DNA from: Streptomyces sulfonofaciens
GTDB lineage: Bacteria; Actinomycetota; Actinomycetes; Streptomycetales; Streptomycetaceae
Reading direction: 5' to 3'
NCBI RefSeq assembly: GCF_014656295.1
Contig: NZ_BNCD01000004.1
Span: 310,001 to 374,000 of the forward strand
DNA length: 64,000 bases
This document shows positions 39,582-48,911 of this stretch, piece after piece. The notes under the pieces are model-generated. The model did no database searches, was not told where the DNA came from, and saw only the letters and a list, made by a program, of their open reading frames with translations. Each line of letters starts with the position of its first letter. Within the stretch, counting starts at the first letter, position 1. A program made the position numbers and the translations under genes.

Positions 39582-39605
39582 CCCGGAGGCCGGCCGGCCT
39601 CCGGG
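39582..39605. terminator. palindromic terminator between relA and the DUF349 gene
   Basis: A 24-bp perfect palindrome (CCCGGAGGCCGG and its complement) 12 bp past the relA stop. The gap to 39850 shows no gene. Confidence 0.6.
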
Positions 39606-39850
39606 GGACGCAGCCCATGGCCGGTGGGCGTGGGGACGGGGGCCGGGGGACCGGGCGGGCGGCCCCGCACGGGGGCCGCACGGAGCCATGCCCGAGGGCG
39701 GTGGGCGCCCGGCCGGACCCTGCCCGGATCCGGCCCACCGGCCGACGGTTTGCCGACGCACGGGCCCCGCACCGTACGACGGGGCGCCGCAGCCGGGACA
39801 GCCGCGGCGGGCCACCGGGCCGGGACCGCCCGGTGCGACCGGCCCAGGGA

Positions 39851-41080
39851 TTAGCCCCCGAACTCCTGCAACCCCTTGAGCGCCTGGTCGAGCAGCGCCT
39901 GCCGCCCGTCGAGCTCCTGCTGGAGCTTGTCGGCCCTCGCGGTGTTGCCGGCGGCCCGTGCCGTGTCGATCTGGCCGCGCAGCTTGTCGACGGCGGCCTG
40001 GAGCTGACCGGTCAGCCCCTCGGCCCGTGCGCGTGCCTCCGGGTTGGTGCGCCGCCACTCGGCGTCCTCGGACTCCTGCAGGGCCCGCTCCACCGCGTGC
40101 ATCCGGCCCTCCACCTTCGCCCGGGCGTCCCGCGGCACGTGCCCGATGGCCTCCCAGCGCTCGTTGATCGAGCGGAAGGCCGCCCGTGCCGCCTTCAGGT
40201 CGCCGACCGGCACCAGGCGCTCGGCCTCCTCGGCGAGCTCCTCCTTGAGCTTGAGGTTCTCCGCCTGCTCGGCGTCCCGCTCCGCGAAGACGGCACTGCG
40301 TGCCGCGAAGAAGACGTCCTGGGCGCCGCGGAACCGGTTCCACAGGTCGTCCTCGTGCTCGCGCTGGGCGCGGCCCGCCGCCTTCCAGTCCGCCATCAGC
40401 TCGCGGTAACGGGCTGCCGTGGCACCCCAGTCCGTCGAGTCCGACAGCGACTCGGCCTCGGCGACCAGCCGCTCCTTGAGCTTGCGGGCGTCCTCCCGCT
40501 GCGCGTCCAAGGAGGCGAAGTGCGCCTTGCGCCGCTTGGAGAAGGCCGACCGCGCGTGCGAGAACCGGTGCCACAGTTCGTCGTCGGACTTGCGGTCGAG
40601 CCGCGGCAGGCCCTTCCAGGTGTCGACCAGGGCACGCAGCCGCTCACCCGCGGCCCGCCACTGCTCGCTCTGAGCCAGCTCCTCGGCCTCGGCGACCAGC
40701 GTCTCCTTGGCCTGCCGGGCCTCGTCGGACTGCCGGGCACGCTGCGCCTTGCGCTCCTCACGGCGCGCCTCGACCGACTCGGTCAGCTTGTCGAGACGGG
40801 CCCGCAGGGCTTCCAGGTCACCCACCGCGTGGTGGGCGTCCACCTGCTCGCGGAGATGGCCGATGGCCGCCTGGGCGTCCTTGGCCGACAGGTCGGTCGT
40901 CCGCACCCGGCGTTCGAGGAGGCCGATCTCCACAACCAGGCCCTCATACTTGCGCTCGAAATAGGCCAGCGCCTCCTGAGGGGAGCCCGCCTGCCAGGAA
41001 CCGACGACCTGCTCGCCGTCGGCCGTACGCACGTACACGGTCCCCGTCTCGTCGACGCGGCCCCACGGGTCGCTGCTCAC
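39851..41080 (-). CDS. DUF349 repeat protein
   Basis: A 409-residue, highly charged, almost entirely helical protein. After a 50-residue beta-rich start (S-S-D-P-W-G-R-V-D-E-T-G-T-V-Y-V-R), it carries about four DUF349 repeats, each with W-K-x-(L/A)-G and D-D-E-L-W-x-R-F-x-x-A (for example around residues 175-200, 245-285 and 330-345), then a coiled-coil end. The family's biochemical role is unknown. GTG 41080 is chosen because GGAGGAGG lies 5 nt upstream and the conserved start follows. It is convergent with relA. Confidence 0.85.
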   Translation of the reverse strand: MSSDPWGRVDETGTVYVRTADGEQVVGSWQAGSPQEALAYFERKYEGLVVEIGLLERRVRTTDLSAKDAQAAIGHLREQVDAHHAVGDLEALRARLDKLTESVEARREERKAQRARQSDEARQAKETLVAEAEELAQSEQWRAAGERLRALVDTWKGLPRLDRKSDDELWHRFSHARSAFSKRRKAHFASLDAQREDARKLKERLVAEAESLSDSTDWGATAARYRELMADWKAAGRAQREHEDDLWNRFRGAQDVFFAARSAVFAERDAEQAENLKLKEELAEEAERLVPVGDLKAARAAFRSINERWEAIGHVPRDARAKVEGRMHAVERALQESEDAEWRRTNPEARARAEGLTGQLQAAVDKLRGQIDTARAAGNTARADKLQQELDGRQALLDQALKGLQEFGG

Positions 41081-41215
41081 AGCGCCTCCTCCACATGATG
41101 CGCGCCAAGGCCCTGACGGCCCCCCGGCATCTTCCACAGTTTCGTCACGGCCAATCTAGGCGAACCGCGGGGCGGCTGTCCGCATCCAGCGCGACCGAAA
41201 TTTCGCAGTTGGCAC

Positions 41216-42049
41216 TCAGGATTTCCGTACCGTCGCCTTGTTGATGACCACCGTGGCATTCGGCGCGCCGTCGCCCTGGCCCGTGTTCTCGCCGGCCTTG
41301 GCGATTTTCGTCAGGACCTTCATGGCGTCCTTGGAAAGGGTGCCGAACGGTGTGTAGTAGGGCGGCAACTGGCTGTCCTGGTAGACGAGGAAGAACTGGC
41401 TTCCGCCGGTGTTCTTGCCCTGCTTCGTCTGCGGGTTGTACTGGTTGGCCATCGCCACGGTGCCGGCCGGGTAGACGTTCCCCTTCAGGCGCTTGTCCTT
41501 GAGGTTCTCGTCGGGGAGCGTGTAGCCGGGGCCGCCCGCGCCGGTGCCCTTCGGATCGCCGCACTGCAGGACGTAGATACCGGACGTGGTGAGCCGGTGA
41601 CACTTCGTGTGGTCGAAGTAGCCCTTGTTGGCGAGGAAGTCGAAGGAATTGACCGTGTGCGGGGCCTTCGACGCCTCCATGGTGATCGGCATGTCACCGC
41701 AGGTGGTCTGGAGATTCAGCGTGTAGGTCGCCGACTTGTCGATGGTGAGGGCCGGCTCCTTCTTGTAGCTGAGGTTCGCCACCTTGCCCTTTGCGGGCTT
41801 GTCGCACGGGTCGGGCGCCTTGCTCGGCGTCGGGGGGGCGCTCGGCTCGGCGTTCGCGGTGTCCTTCGAACCGCTGTCGAAGCCGTCCGTCGCCCAGGCG
41901 CCCGCGCCGATGGCCACGACCACCACGACCCCCGCGGCGATCGCCGCGTTGCGCCTGCGTGCCTTGCGCCGGGCGGACTCCCGCCGCTGCTGCTGCCGCA
42001 AGAACTTCTCCCGGGCGAGCTGCCGCCGCCGCTGATCGCTGCTGACCAC
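41216..42049 (-). CDS. membrane-anchored cyclophilin-type peptidyl-prolyl isomerase
   Basis: A 277-residue protein. A very basic N-terminus (residues 1-33) precedes one membrane helix (about 35-52, A-A-I-A-A-G-V-V-V-V-V-A-I-G), so the rest lies outside the cytoplasm as an anchored domain. A Ser/Pro linker leads to the cyclophilin domain (about 105-277) with F-D-F-L-A-N-K-G-Y-F-D, C-H-R-L-T, Q-C-G-D-P-x-G-T-G and G-S-Q-F-F-L-V-Y. The usual catalytic F-H-R is C-H-R here, with Arg kept. It probably helps fold exported proteins. GTG 42049 has GAGGAGA about 9 nt upstream. It is divergent from the MBL gene. Confidence 0.9.
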   Translation of the reverse strand: MVSSDQRRRQLAREKFLRQQQRRESARRKARRRNAAIAAGVVVVVAIGAGAWATDGFDSGSKDTANAEPSAPPTPSKAPDPCDKPAKGKVANLSYKKEPALTIDKSATYTLNLQTTCGDMPITMEASKAPHTVNSFDFLANKGYFDHTKCHRLTTSGIYVLQCGDPKGTGAGGPGYTLPDENLKDKRLKGNVYPAGTVAMANQYNPQTKQGKNTGGSQFFLVYQDSQLPPYYTPFGTLSKDAMKVLTKIAKAGENTGQGDGAPNATVVINKATVRKS

Positions 42050-42218
42050 CGGTGTCTCTCCTCGTACGTCTCGAATAGCCGACCGTGTTCGTTCGTGTGC
42101 CCGTACCGTATATGGGTTCGCTGTGTAAACGGCAGCGCCGGTAGGCTCTGAGTCTGCCGCGGCCCCGGCCCACGGGGCGTGCCGCGGCGTCCCACACGAC
42201 GAGAAGCGAAGGACGATC

Positions 42219-42932
42219 GTGCTCATTGCCGGGTTCCCCGCCGGGGCCTGGGGCACCAACTGCTACCTGGTCGCCCCCGCCGCAGGCGAGGAGTGCGTGA
42301 TCATCGACCCCGGCCTGGAGGCCGCCGAGGGCGTCGAGGCTGCCGTGGAGAAGCACCGGCTCAAGCCCGTCGCCGTCATCCTGACCCACGGCCACATCGA
42401 CCACGTCGCCTCGGTCGTACCGGTCTGCGGCGCCCATGGCGTGCCCGCCTGGATCCACCCCGAGGACCGCTACATGATGAGCGACCCGGAGAAGGCCCTC
42501 GGCCACTCCCTGGGCGCGCCGCTGATGGGCGGGCTCACGGTGGGCGAGCCGGACGACGTCCGGGAGCTGGCCGACGGCACCCGGCTGACCCTGGCCGGAG
42601 TGGACTTCACGGTCGCCCACGCGCCCGGCCATACCAAGGGGTCGGTGACCTTCCGGATGCCCGAGGCCGCGGACGTCCCGCCGGTCCTCTTCTCGGGCGA
42701 CCTGCTGTTCGCCGGCTCCATCGGACGCACCGACCTGCCCGGCGGCAGCCACGATGAGATCATCGAGTCCCTGGCCCGTGTGTGCCTTCCGCTCGACGAC
42801 TCGACCGTGGTGCTGTCGGGGCACGGTCCCCAGACGACCATCGGCCGGGAGCGCGCCACCAACCCGTATCTGCGGCAGGTGGCCGCCGGCCCGGGAGCGG
42901 CACCGAGCGCCGCTCCCCGACGAGGAATGTGA
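42219..42932 (+). CDS. metallo-beta-lactamase-fold hydrolase (glyoxalase II-like)
   Basis: A 237-residue MBL-fold enzyme. The metal motif H-x-H-x-D-H is T-H-G-H-I-D-H (H57, H59, D61, H62). Later ligands are in [15 protein letters not shown] and S-G-H-G-P. This is the layout of hydroxyacylglutathione-hydrolase-like proteins that cleave thioesters; the true substrate in an organism using mycothiol is unknown. The gene lies 13 bp before hisS, so they are probably cotranscribed. A TAGGCT -10 candidate is at 42142-42147. Confidence 0.85.
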   Translation: MLIAGFPAGAWGTNCYLVAPAAGEECVIIDPGLEAAEGVEAAVEKHRLKPVAVILTHGHIDHVASVVPVCGAHGVPAWIHPEDRYMMSDPEKALGHSLGAPLMGGLTVGEPDDVRELADGTRLTLAGVDFTVAHAPGHTKGSVTFRMPEAADVPPVLFSGDLLFAGSIGRTDLPGGSHDEIIESLARVCLPLDDSTVVLSGHGPQTTIGRERATNPYLRQVAAGPGAAPSAAPRRGM

Positions 42933-42945
42933 CGACCCAGAACCC

Positions 42946-44208
42946 GTGAGCACCTTCAAGGCCCCCAAGGGCACCTACGACCTGCTTCCGCCGGACTCCG
43001 CCGCCTACCTCGCCGTGCGCGAGGCCATCGCCGCGCCGCTGCGGAACTCCGGCTACGGTTACATCGAGACGCCCGGGTTCGAGCACGTCGAGCTGTTCGC
43101 CCGCGGTGTCGGCGAGTCCACCGACATCGTCACCAAGGAGATGTACGCCTTCGAGACGAAGGGCGGCGACCGGCTCGCCCTGCGCCCCGAGGGCACCGCC
43201 TCCGTGCTCCGCGCCGCCCTGGAGGCCAACCTCCACAAGGCGGGCAACCTGCCGGTCAAGCTCTGGTACTCGGGCTCGTACTACCGCTACGAGCGCCCCC
43301 AGAAGGGCCGCTACCGCCACTTCTCGCAGGTCGGCGCCGAGGCCATCGGCGCCGAGGACCCCGCGCTCGACGCCGAGCTGATCATCCTGGCCGACCAGGC
43401 CTACCGGAGCCTGGGACTGCGCGACTTCCGCATCCTGCTGAACTCCCTCGGCGACAAGGAGTGCCGGCCCGCCTACCGCGCGGCCCTCCAGGACTTCCTG
43501 CGCCGCCTCGACCTGGACGAGGACACACGGCGCCGCATCGACATCAACCCGCTGCGCGTCCTCGACGACAAGCGCCCGGAGGTGCAGGAGCAGCTCGCGG
43601 CCGCGCCGCTGCTGCGCGACTACCTGTGCGACGGGTGCAAGGCCTACCACGAGCAGGTGCGCGAGCTGATCGGCGCGGCGGGCGTCGGCTACGAGGACGA
43701 CCCCCGGCTCGTCCGCGGCCTCGACTACTACACCCGCACCACCTTCGAGTTCGTGCACGACGGACTCGGCTCGCAGTCCGCGGTCGGCGGCGGCGGGCGC
43801 TACGACGGCCTCTCCGAGATGCTCGGCGGGCCCGCGCTGCCGTCCGTCGGCTGGGCGCTGGGCGTCGACCGCACGGTGCTCGCCCTTAGGGCCGAGGGCG
43901 TCGCACTCGACATCCCCGCGGCCACCAGCGTCTTCGCGGTGCCGCTCGGCGAGGAGGCCAGGCGGGAGCTGTTCGCCAAGGTCACCGAGTTGCGCAAGGC
44001 CGGTGTCGCGGCCGACTTCGCGTTCGGAGGCCGGGGCCTCAAGGGCGCGATGAAGGCGGCCAACCGGTCGGGTGCGCGCTTTGCGCTCGTCGCGGGGGAG
44101 CGCGATCTCGCCGAGGGCGTGGTGCAACTGAAGGAGATGGAGTCCGGCGAGCAGCGGCCCGTCGCCCTGGCGGCGGTCGTGGACGAGCTGCGGCGCCTGC
44201 TCGGCTGA
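42946..44208 (+). CDS. hisS: histidyl-tRNA synthetase
   Basis: A 420-residue class II synthetase. Motif 1 region: P-K-G-T-Y-D-L-L-P. Motif 2: [16 protein letters not shown]. The HisRS-specific histidine motifs are [11 protein letters not shown] and [11 protein letters not shown], and motif 3 is G-W-A-L-G-V-D-R. The C-terminal anticodon-binding domain covers about 325-420. It charges tRNA-His. GTG 42946 starts directly before the conserved K-A-P-K-G-T; the ribosome site is weak (GAGGAA about 17 nt away), fitting coupling to the MBL gene upstream. Confidence 0.96.
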   Translation: MSTFKAPKGTYDLLPPDSAAYLAVREAIAAPLRNSGYGYIETPGFEHVELFARGVGESTDIVTKEMYAFETKGGDRLALRPEGTASVLRAALEANLHKAGNLPVKLWYSGSYYRYERPQKGRYRHFSQVGAEAIGAEDPALDAELIILADQAYRSLGLRDFRILLNSLGDKECRPAYRAALQDFLRRLDLDEDTRRRIDINPLRVLDDKRPEVQEQLAAAPLLRDYLCDGCKAYHEQVRELIGAAGVGYEDDPRLVRGLDYYTRTTFEFVHDGLGSQSAVGGGGRYDGLSEMLGGPALPSVGWALGVDRTVLALRAEGVALDIPAATSVFAVPLGEEARRELFAKVTELRKAGVAADFAFGGRGLKGAMKAANRSGARFALVAGERDLAEGVVQLKEMESGEQRPVALAAVVDELRRLLG

Positions 44209-44461
44209 GCACGGGAACCGCGGCCCGAAGACGGCCGTGCACCGGGCACGCGGCTGCCGTTCGGCCCGCGTGCCCCGGCTCGCCGCACGCCCGGGTGGAA
44301 CCGCTCCCCCTCCCGGGGGTGCGCTTCCCGCCGGGCGGTCGCCTTCCCTCCTGAGCGGACGCGGTCGCGCACACGTACTTATCCACAAGCCACGGTGGAG
44401 AGGTGCCCTCGTACGGCACAATGACTGCGGCCAGGTTCCCCACTCCTAGCGACGGAACGGC

Positions 44462-45121
44462 GTGATGACCAAGACGACGACGACAGTCAGGGGCGATGCC
44501 TCCCCGGGCCAGGACCGCGCGGAGACCTCGCGCAGCCTCGGCGGCAGCCGGGCCCTCGCCCTGCTACTGGTGATCACCGGAGCGGCCGGTCTGCTCGCGA
44601 GCTGGGTCATCACGCTCGACAAGTTCAAGATCCTTGAAGCCAAGGTCAGCGGTCACACGTTCACCCCCGCCTGCAGCCTCAACCCCGTGGTGTCCTGCGG
44701 CAGCGTGATGGAGAGCAAGCAGGCCGCGGCCTTCGGCTTCCCCAACCCGATGCTCGGCCTCGCGGCCTACGCGATCGTGATATGCGTCGGCATGAGCCTG
44801 CTGGCCGGCGCCCGATTCCCCCGCTGGTACTGGCTCACCTTCAACGCGGGGACGCTCTTCGGGGTCGGGTTCTGCACCTGGCTGCAGTTCCAGTCGCTCT
44901 ACCGGATCAACGCCCTGTGCCTGTGGTGCTCCCTGGCCTGGGTCGCCACGATCACCCTGTTCTGGTACGTGACGTCCTTCAACGTCCGCAGCGGCTTCCT
45001 TCCCGCGCCCCGTTGGCTGCGGAGCTTCCTCGGCGAGTTCACCTGGGTCGTCCCGGTGCTGCACATCGGCGTCATCGGCATGATGGTGCTCACCCGCTGG
45101 TGGGACTTCTGGACGAGCTGA
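44462..45121 (+). CDS. vitamin K epoxide reductase (VKOR) family protein
   Basis: A 219-residue membrane protein with five hydrophobic segments (about 30-52, 97-115, 123-140, 150-172 and 193-212). The VKOR redox cysteines are present: C71 and C79 in A-C-S-L-N-P-V-V-S-C-G-S-V-M and the C153-L-W-C156 pair. In bacteria VKOR reoxidises DsbA-like proteins outside the membrane using quinones, so it probably drives disulfide formation in exported proteins. The gene is flanked by hisS and rarA. GTG 44462 and ATG 44465 are both possible starts. Confidence 0.9.
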   Translation: MMTKTTTTVRGDASPGQDRAETSRSLGGSRALALLLVITGAAGLLASWVITLDKFKILEAKVSGHTFTPACSLNPVVSCGSVMESKQAAAFGFPNPMLGLAAYAIVICVGMSLLAGARFPRWYWLTFNAGTLFGVGFCTWLQFQSLYRINALCLWCSLAWVATITLFWYVTSFNVRSGFLPAPRWLRSFLGEFTWVVPVLHIGVIGMMVLTRWWDFWTS

Positions 45122-45171
45122 CCTGGTCCTCCTCCCGGGTGGCCGGGTGGGTGGCCGAGGTGGCATAGGCT

Positions 45172-45177
45172 GCGGGG
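45172..45177 (+). promoter_or_regulatory. -10 region of rarA, leaderless geometry
   Basis: A TAGGCT hexamer about 7 nt before GTG 45179, with no ribosome site between, points to a leaderless rarA mRNA. Coordinates of the hexamer are within 5 bases. Confidence 0.4.
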
Positions 45178-45178
45178 C

Positions 45179-46549
45179 GTGGAGCCCGATCTGTTCACCG
45201 CCGCCGCAGAGGACCGTCAGGAGAAGGACCCGGCAGGCAGCCCGCTGGCCGTCAGGATGCGCCCGCGCACCCTCGACGAGGTCGTCGGGCAGCAGCACCT
45301 GCTGAAGCCGGGGTCCCCGCTGCGCCGCCTGGTCGGCGAGGGCAGCGGTGGGCCCGCGGGGCCTTCGTCGGTGATCCTCTGGGGGCCGCCCGGCACCGGC
45401 AAGACCACCCTGGCCTACGTCGTCTCCCGTGCCACCAACAAGCGTTTCGTGGAGCTCTCGGCGATCACGGCGGGCGTCAAGGAAGTACGTGCGGTGATCG
45501 ACGGCGCCCGCCGCGCCACCGGCGGCTTCGGTAAGGAGACCGTCCTCTTCCTGGACGAGATCCACCGCTTCAGCAAGGCCCAGCAGGACTCCCTGCTGCC
45601 CGCCGTCGAGAACCGCTGGGTCACCCTGATCGCCGCGACCACCGAGAACCCGTACTTCTCGGTGATCTCCCCGCTGCTCTCCCGCTCGCTCCTGCTCACC
45701 CTGGAGCCCCTCACCGACGACGACATCAGCGCTCTGGTGCAGCGCGCGCTGACCGAGGAGCGCGGGCTCGGCGGAGCAGTGGGCCTGCCCGACGACAGCG
45801 CCGCCCACCTGCTGCGCATCGCCGGCGGTGACGCCCGCCGCGGCCTCACCGCGCTGGAGGCCGGCGCCGGGGCCGCGCTGGCGAAGGGGGAGGAGGAGAT
45901 CACGCTCCAGACCCTGGAGGAGTCGGTCAACCGCGCCGCGGTCACCTACGACCGGGACGGCGACCAGCACTACGACGTCGCCAGCGCGCTCATCAAGTCC
46001 ATCCGCGGCTCGGACGTGGACGCGGCGCTGCACTACCTGGCCCGGATGATCGAGGCGGGCGAGGACCCGCGGTTCATCGCCCGGCGGCTGATGATCTCGG
46101 CCAGCGAGGACATCGGCCTCGCCGACCCCACGGCGCTGCCGACCGCGGTGGCCGCCGCCCAGGCCGTCGCGATGATCGGCTTCCCGGAGGCCGCGCTGAC
46201 CCTCAGCCACGCCACCATCGCGCTGGCCCTCGCACCCAAGTCCAACGCCGCGACCCTGGCCATCGGCGCGGCCATGGAGGACGTCCGAGGGGGCCTGGCC
46301 GGCCCGGTCCCGCTCCATCTGCGCGACGGGCACTACAAGGGCGCCGCGAAGCTCGGCCACGCCCAGGGCTACGTCTATCCGCACGACATACCCGGCGCCG
46401 TCGCGGCCCAGCAGTACGCCCCGGACGCGATCAAGGACAAGCGGTACTACCACCCCACGCGCTACGGCGCGGAGGCGCGCTACGCGGACCTGGTCGAGCG
46501 GGTCCGCGAGCGGCTGGCGGGAGAGCAGCAGAGCCACAAGGAGCGCTGA
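45179..46549 (+). CDS. rarA: replication-associated recombination ATPase RarA (MgsA)
   Basis: A 456-residue AAA+ protein related to clamp loaders and eukaryotic WRNIP1. Seen: [16 protein letters not shown] (about 22-37), Walker [10 protein letters not shown] (about 69-77), Walker [10 protein letters not shown] (about 122-130), sensor A-A-T-T-E-N-P, and the C-terminal tetramer domain with Y-V-Y-P-H-D. It acts at stalled replication forks. Confidence 0.94.
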   Translation: MEPDLFTAAAEDRQEKDPAGSPLAVRMRPRTLDEVVGQQHLLKPGSPLRRLVGEGSGGPAGPSSVILWGPPGTGKTTLAYVVSRATNKRFVELSAITAGVKEVRAVIDGARRATGGFGKETVLFLDEIHRFSKAQQDSLLPAVENRWVTLIAATTENPYFSVISPLLSRSLLLTLEPLTDDDISALVQRALTEERGLGGAVGLPDDSAAHLLRIAGGDARRGLTALEAGAGAALAKGEEEITLQTLEESVNRAAVTYDRDGDQHYDVASALIKSIRGSDVDAALHYLARMIEAGEDPRFIARRLMISASEDIGLADPTALPTAVAAAQAVAMIGFPEAALTLSHATIALALAPKSNAATLAIGAAMEDVRGGLAGPVPLHLRDGHYKGAAKLGHAQGYVYPHDIPGAVAAQQYAPDAIKDKRYYHPTRYGAEARYADLVERVRERLAGEQQSHKER

Positions 46550-46698
46550 GCGCGGCGCGTGGCGGGCCGCCCGGGGCCCCGCCGTGCTCCGGGCCCCGCC
46601 CCGACCGCCGCGGCGCCGGGCACCTTCGCCGCGACTCTGGGCATCGCCGCGGTCCCGCCGCACTTCCGCCGCGGTCCCGAGCACCTTCGCGGACCCGG
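46550..46698. other. gap after rarA
   Basis: No gene is seen between rarA and the putative rpsD promoter; the sequence is GC-rich without clear repeats. Confidence 0.4.
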
Positions 46699-46704
46699 TA
46701 GACT
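46699..46704 (+). promoter_or_regulatory. -10 of rpsD with a long leader
   Basis: TAGACT at 46699-46704 is the best -10 hexamer before rpsD; no good -35 is seen. If used, it gives a leader of about 310 nt before GTG 47020. Confidence 0.4.
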
Positions 46705-47019
46705 GCCCCGAAGCGCTGCGTCCCGTGTCCGGCCCCAGGTCGGCTCACCAGAGCGGGACAGTCAGCCGGAGCCCCGCCCCCGGGCGGAGTGCTCCAGGAG
46801 CGTCGCGCACCGGCGAACGGTGTCGCGGGCAGCCCACCACCCGTCAGGCGAGGGGTCGGTGGGCCACTCGCGTGCTGCACGTATGTGCCCAGACCAGGGA
46901 AGCGGCTGCCCCACGGGACCGGCGACCACCGCCGCCCCGCGGGGATTCCCGGGCTGCGGATGCGACCTCCCCTAACCCTGGTGAAGCCGATATCGCTGAA
47001 GATGAGAGAGGTTCGGTTC

Positions 47020-47634
47020 GTGGCGAACCAGTCCCGCCCCAAGGTCAAGAAGTCGCGTGCTCTCGGCATCGCGCTGACCCCGAAGGCCGTGAAGTACTTC
47101 GAGGCACGCCCCTACCCGCCGGGTGAGCACGGCCGCGGCCGCAAGCAGAACTCGGACTACAAGGTCCGGCTGCTGGAGAAGCAGCGGCTGCGCGCGCAGT
47201 ACGACGTCTCCGAGCGCCAGCTCGTCCGCGCCTACGAGCGCGCCAGCAAGGTCCAGGGCAAGACCGGTGAGGCCCTGATCATCGAGCTCGAGCGGCGCCT
47301 GGACGCCCTGGTGCTGCGCTCCGGCATCGCCCGGACCATCTACCAGTCCCGCCAGATGGTCGTGCACGGCCACATCGAGGTCAACGGCCGCAAGGTCGAC
47401 AAGCCGTCCTACCGGGTCCGCCCGGACGACGTCGTCACGGTGCGCGAGCGCTCCCGCGAGAAGTCGCTCTTCCAGGTCGCCCGTGAGGGCGGTTTCGCGC
47501 CCGAGGGCGAGACCCCGCGCTACCTCCAGGTCAACCTGAAGGCGCTGGCGTTCCGCCTGGACCGCGACCCGAACCGCAAGGAGATCCCGGTCATCTGCGA
47601 CGAGCAGCTCGTCGTCGAGTACTACGCCCGCTGA
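47020..47634 (+). CDS. rpsD: 30S ribosomal protein S4
   Basis: A 204-residue primary 16S-binding protein, of usual length. The central R-P-Y-P-P-G-E-H-G-R-G-R and the S4 RNA-binding domain (R-R-L-D-A-L-V-L-R-S-G-I-A-R-T ... Q-M-V-V-H-G-H-I-E-V-N-G-R-K-V-D) are clear. The N-terminal zinc Cys set found in some S4 proteins is absent; this is the Cys-free form. GTG 47020 is chosen with GAGAGG 8 nt before it. It stands alone here rather than in the alpha operon, as is normal for Streptomyces. Confidence 0.96.
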   Translation: MANQSRPKVKKSRALGIALTPKAVKYFEARPYPPGEHGRGRKQNSDYKVRLLEKQRLRAQYDVSERQLVRAYERASKVQGKTGEALIIELERRLDALVLRSGIARTIYQSRQMVVHGHIEVNGRKVDKPSYRVRPDDVVTVRERSREKSLFQVAREGGFAPEGETPRYLQVNLKALAFRLDRDPNRKEIPVICDEQLVVEYYAR

Positions 47635-47665
47635 CGCGGACGGACCTCCGCGCCCCCGGCGCACC

Positions 47666-47714
47666 GGCCCGCCGCCCTCCCGCCGTCTTCGACCGGCAGG
47701 GAGGGCGGCGGGCC
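47666..47714 (+). terminator. terminator of rpsD
   Basis: A perfect 16-bp stem (47666-47681 with 47699-47714) with a further small inner hairpin, 31 bp after the rpsD stop. There is no T-tract. Confidence 0.7.
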
Positions 47715-47980
47715 CGCGCGTCCCCGGGCGCACGCCACCGCCCTCCCGCCGCCTCCCGCGGGACCGGAACCGCCGACTCGCCCGCAAGGGGCTGGGTGCT
47801 CCCGGCTCGCGCCCCGAGGACACCGCTGCCCCCGGGCGCCGCGACCGGATCCGGCCGTACCGCCCGCCCCGAGGGCCTCGTTAACCGGTGCGGAACGCCC
47901 TTCCCGGCGCGATAGGCTCGGGAGACGACCTGCGAGGGCGGGTCCCCGATGTCAGCGCGATGTTCAGGGAGCGGTGCTGC
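47715..47980. other. gap before the DUF948 gene
   Basis: No gene is seen. TAGGCT at 47913-47918 is a good -10 candidate for the downstream genes. Confidence 0.45.
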
Positions 47981-48442
47981 GTGTCCGGTGGAGAGGTGGC
48001 CGGGATCCTGGTGGCGGTCTTCTGGGCGATCCTGGTGTCGTTCCTCGCCGTGGCGCTGGTGAGGCTGGCCCAGACGCTCAGGGCGACCACCAGGCTCGTC
48101 TCCGAGGTGACCGAGCAGGCCGTACCGCTGCTCGCCGACGCCTCCGCGGCGGTGCGCTCGGCACAGACCCAGCTCGACCGGGTCGACGCCATCGCGACCG
48201 ACGTCCAGGAGGTCACCTCGAACGCCTCGGCGCTCTCCACGACCGTCGCCTCCACCTTCGGCGGCCCCCTCGTCAAGGTCGCGGCCTTCGGCTACGGAGT
48301 GCGCCGGGCACTCGGCCGCAAGAACGCCGAGCAGCCCGCTGCGGCGGCCGCCGGGACAGAGTCCCCCCGGCGCACCGTGATCGTGGGGCGGACCGTGCCG
48401 TCAGCGAGATGGGGACGACGAGGAAAGCGGAAGAAGGACTGA
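47981..48442 (+). CDS. DUF948 membrane protein
   Basis: A 153-residue protein with one N-terminal membrane helix (about 6-26, A-G-I-L-V-A-V-F-W-A-I-L-V-S-F-L-A-V) and a following helical stretch with heptads (about 30-85: L-R-A-T-T-R-L-V-S-E-V-T-E-Q-A-V-P-L-L). This is the DUF948 pattern of small membrane-anchored coiled-coil proteins. The C-terminus is basic. GTG 47981 is chosen because the hydrophobic start follows; upstream in-frame ATG and GTG codons would add up to 31 residues. The next gene starts 7 bp after it and then alaS, so they form an operon. Confidence 0.8.
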   Translation: MSGGEVAGILVAVFWAILVSFLAVALVRLAQTLRATTRLVSEVTEQAVPLLADASAAVRSAQTQLDRVDAIATDVQEVTSNASALSTTVASTFGGPLVKVAAFGYGVRRALGRKNAEQPAAAAAGTESPRRTVIVGRTVPSARWGRRGKRKKD

Positions 48443-48449
48443 CGCTGCG

Positions 48450-48911
48450 ATGTTCCGCCGTACGTTCTGGTTCACCGCCGGTGCCGCTGCCGGTGTCTGG
48501 GCCACCACCAAGGTCAACCGCAAGCTCAGGAAGCTGACCCCGGACAGCCTCGCGGCCCAGGCCGCGCACAGGGCCCTCGACGCGGGCCACCGCCTGAAGG
48601 ACTTCGCACTGGACGTCCGCGCCGGCATGGCCCAGCGCGAGGCGGAGCTCGGCGAGGCCCTCGGCCTGCCGGGCCCCGACCGCGGCAGCACCCGCGTCCC
48701 GGCAGCCCCGGCACTGCCGTCGGCCCGGCGCCGCCCCGCCCTCGGCCCCGCCGGCAAGGCCGCGCCCGCCCAGGCCGCGCCCGCCCAGGAGCGCGCGCCC
48801 GACGGCGGCACCGCCCGCCCCCTCGACCACCCACCACACGATTCAAGCTCCGGATACGCCGCCCGGACCGAGCACACGGCGTATTCGCACGACCGGAATG
48901 AGGACCACTGA
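48450..48911 (+). CDS. small protein with N-terminal hydrophobic segment (DUF6167-like)
   Basis: A 153-residue protein. The first 20 residues ([17 protein letters not shown]) form a short membrane or association helix. Then comes a conserved basic helix ([13 protein letters not shown], about 23-35) and an amphipathic region to about residue 75. The rest is Ala/Pro-rich and disordered. The conserved part is usual for the gene just before alaS in Streptomyces; its role is unknown. Its stop overlaps the alaS start (TGATG). Confidence 0.75.
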   Translation: MFRRTFWFTAGAAAGVWATTKVNRKLRKLTPDSLAAQAAHRALDAGHRLKDFALDVRAGMAQREAELGEALGLPGPDRGSTRVPAAPALPSARRRPALGPAGKAAPAQAAPAQERAPDGGTARPLDHPPHDSSSGYAARTEHTAYSHDRNEDH

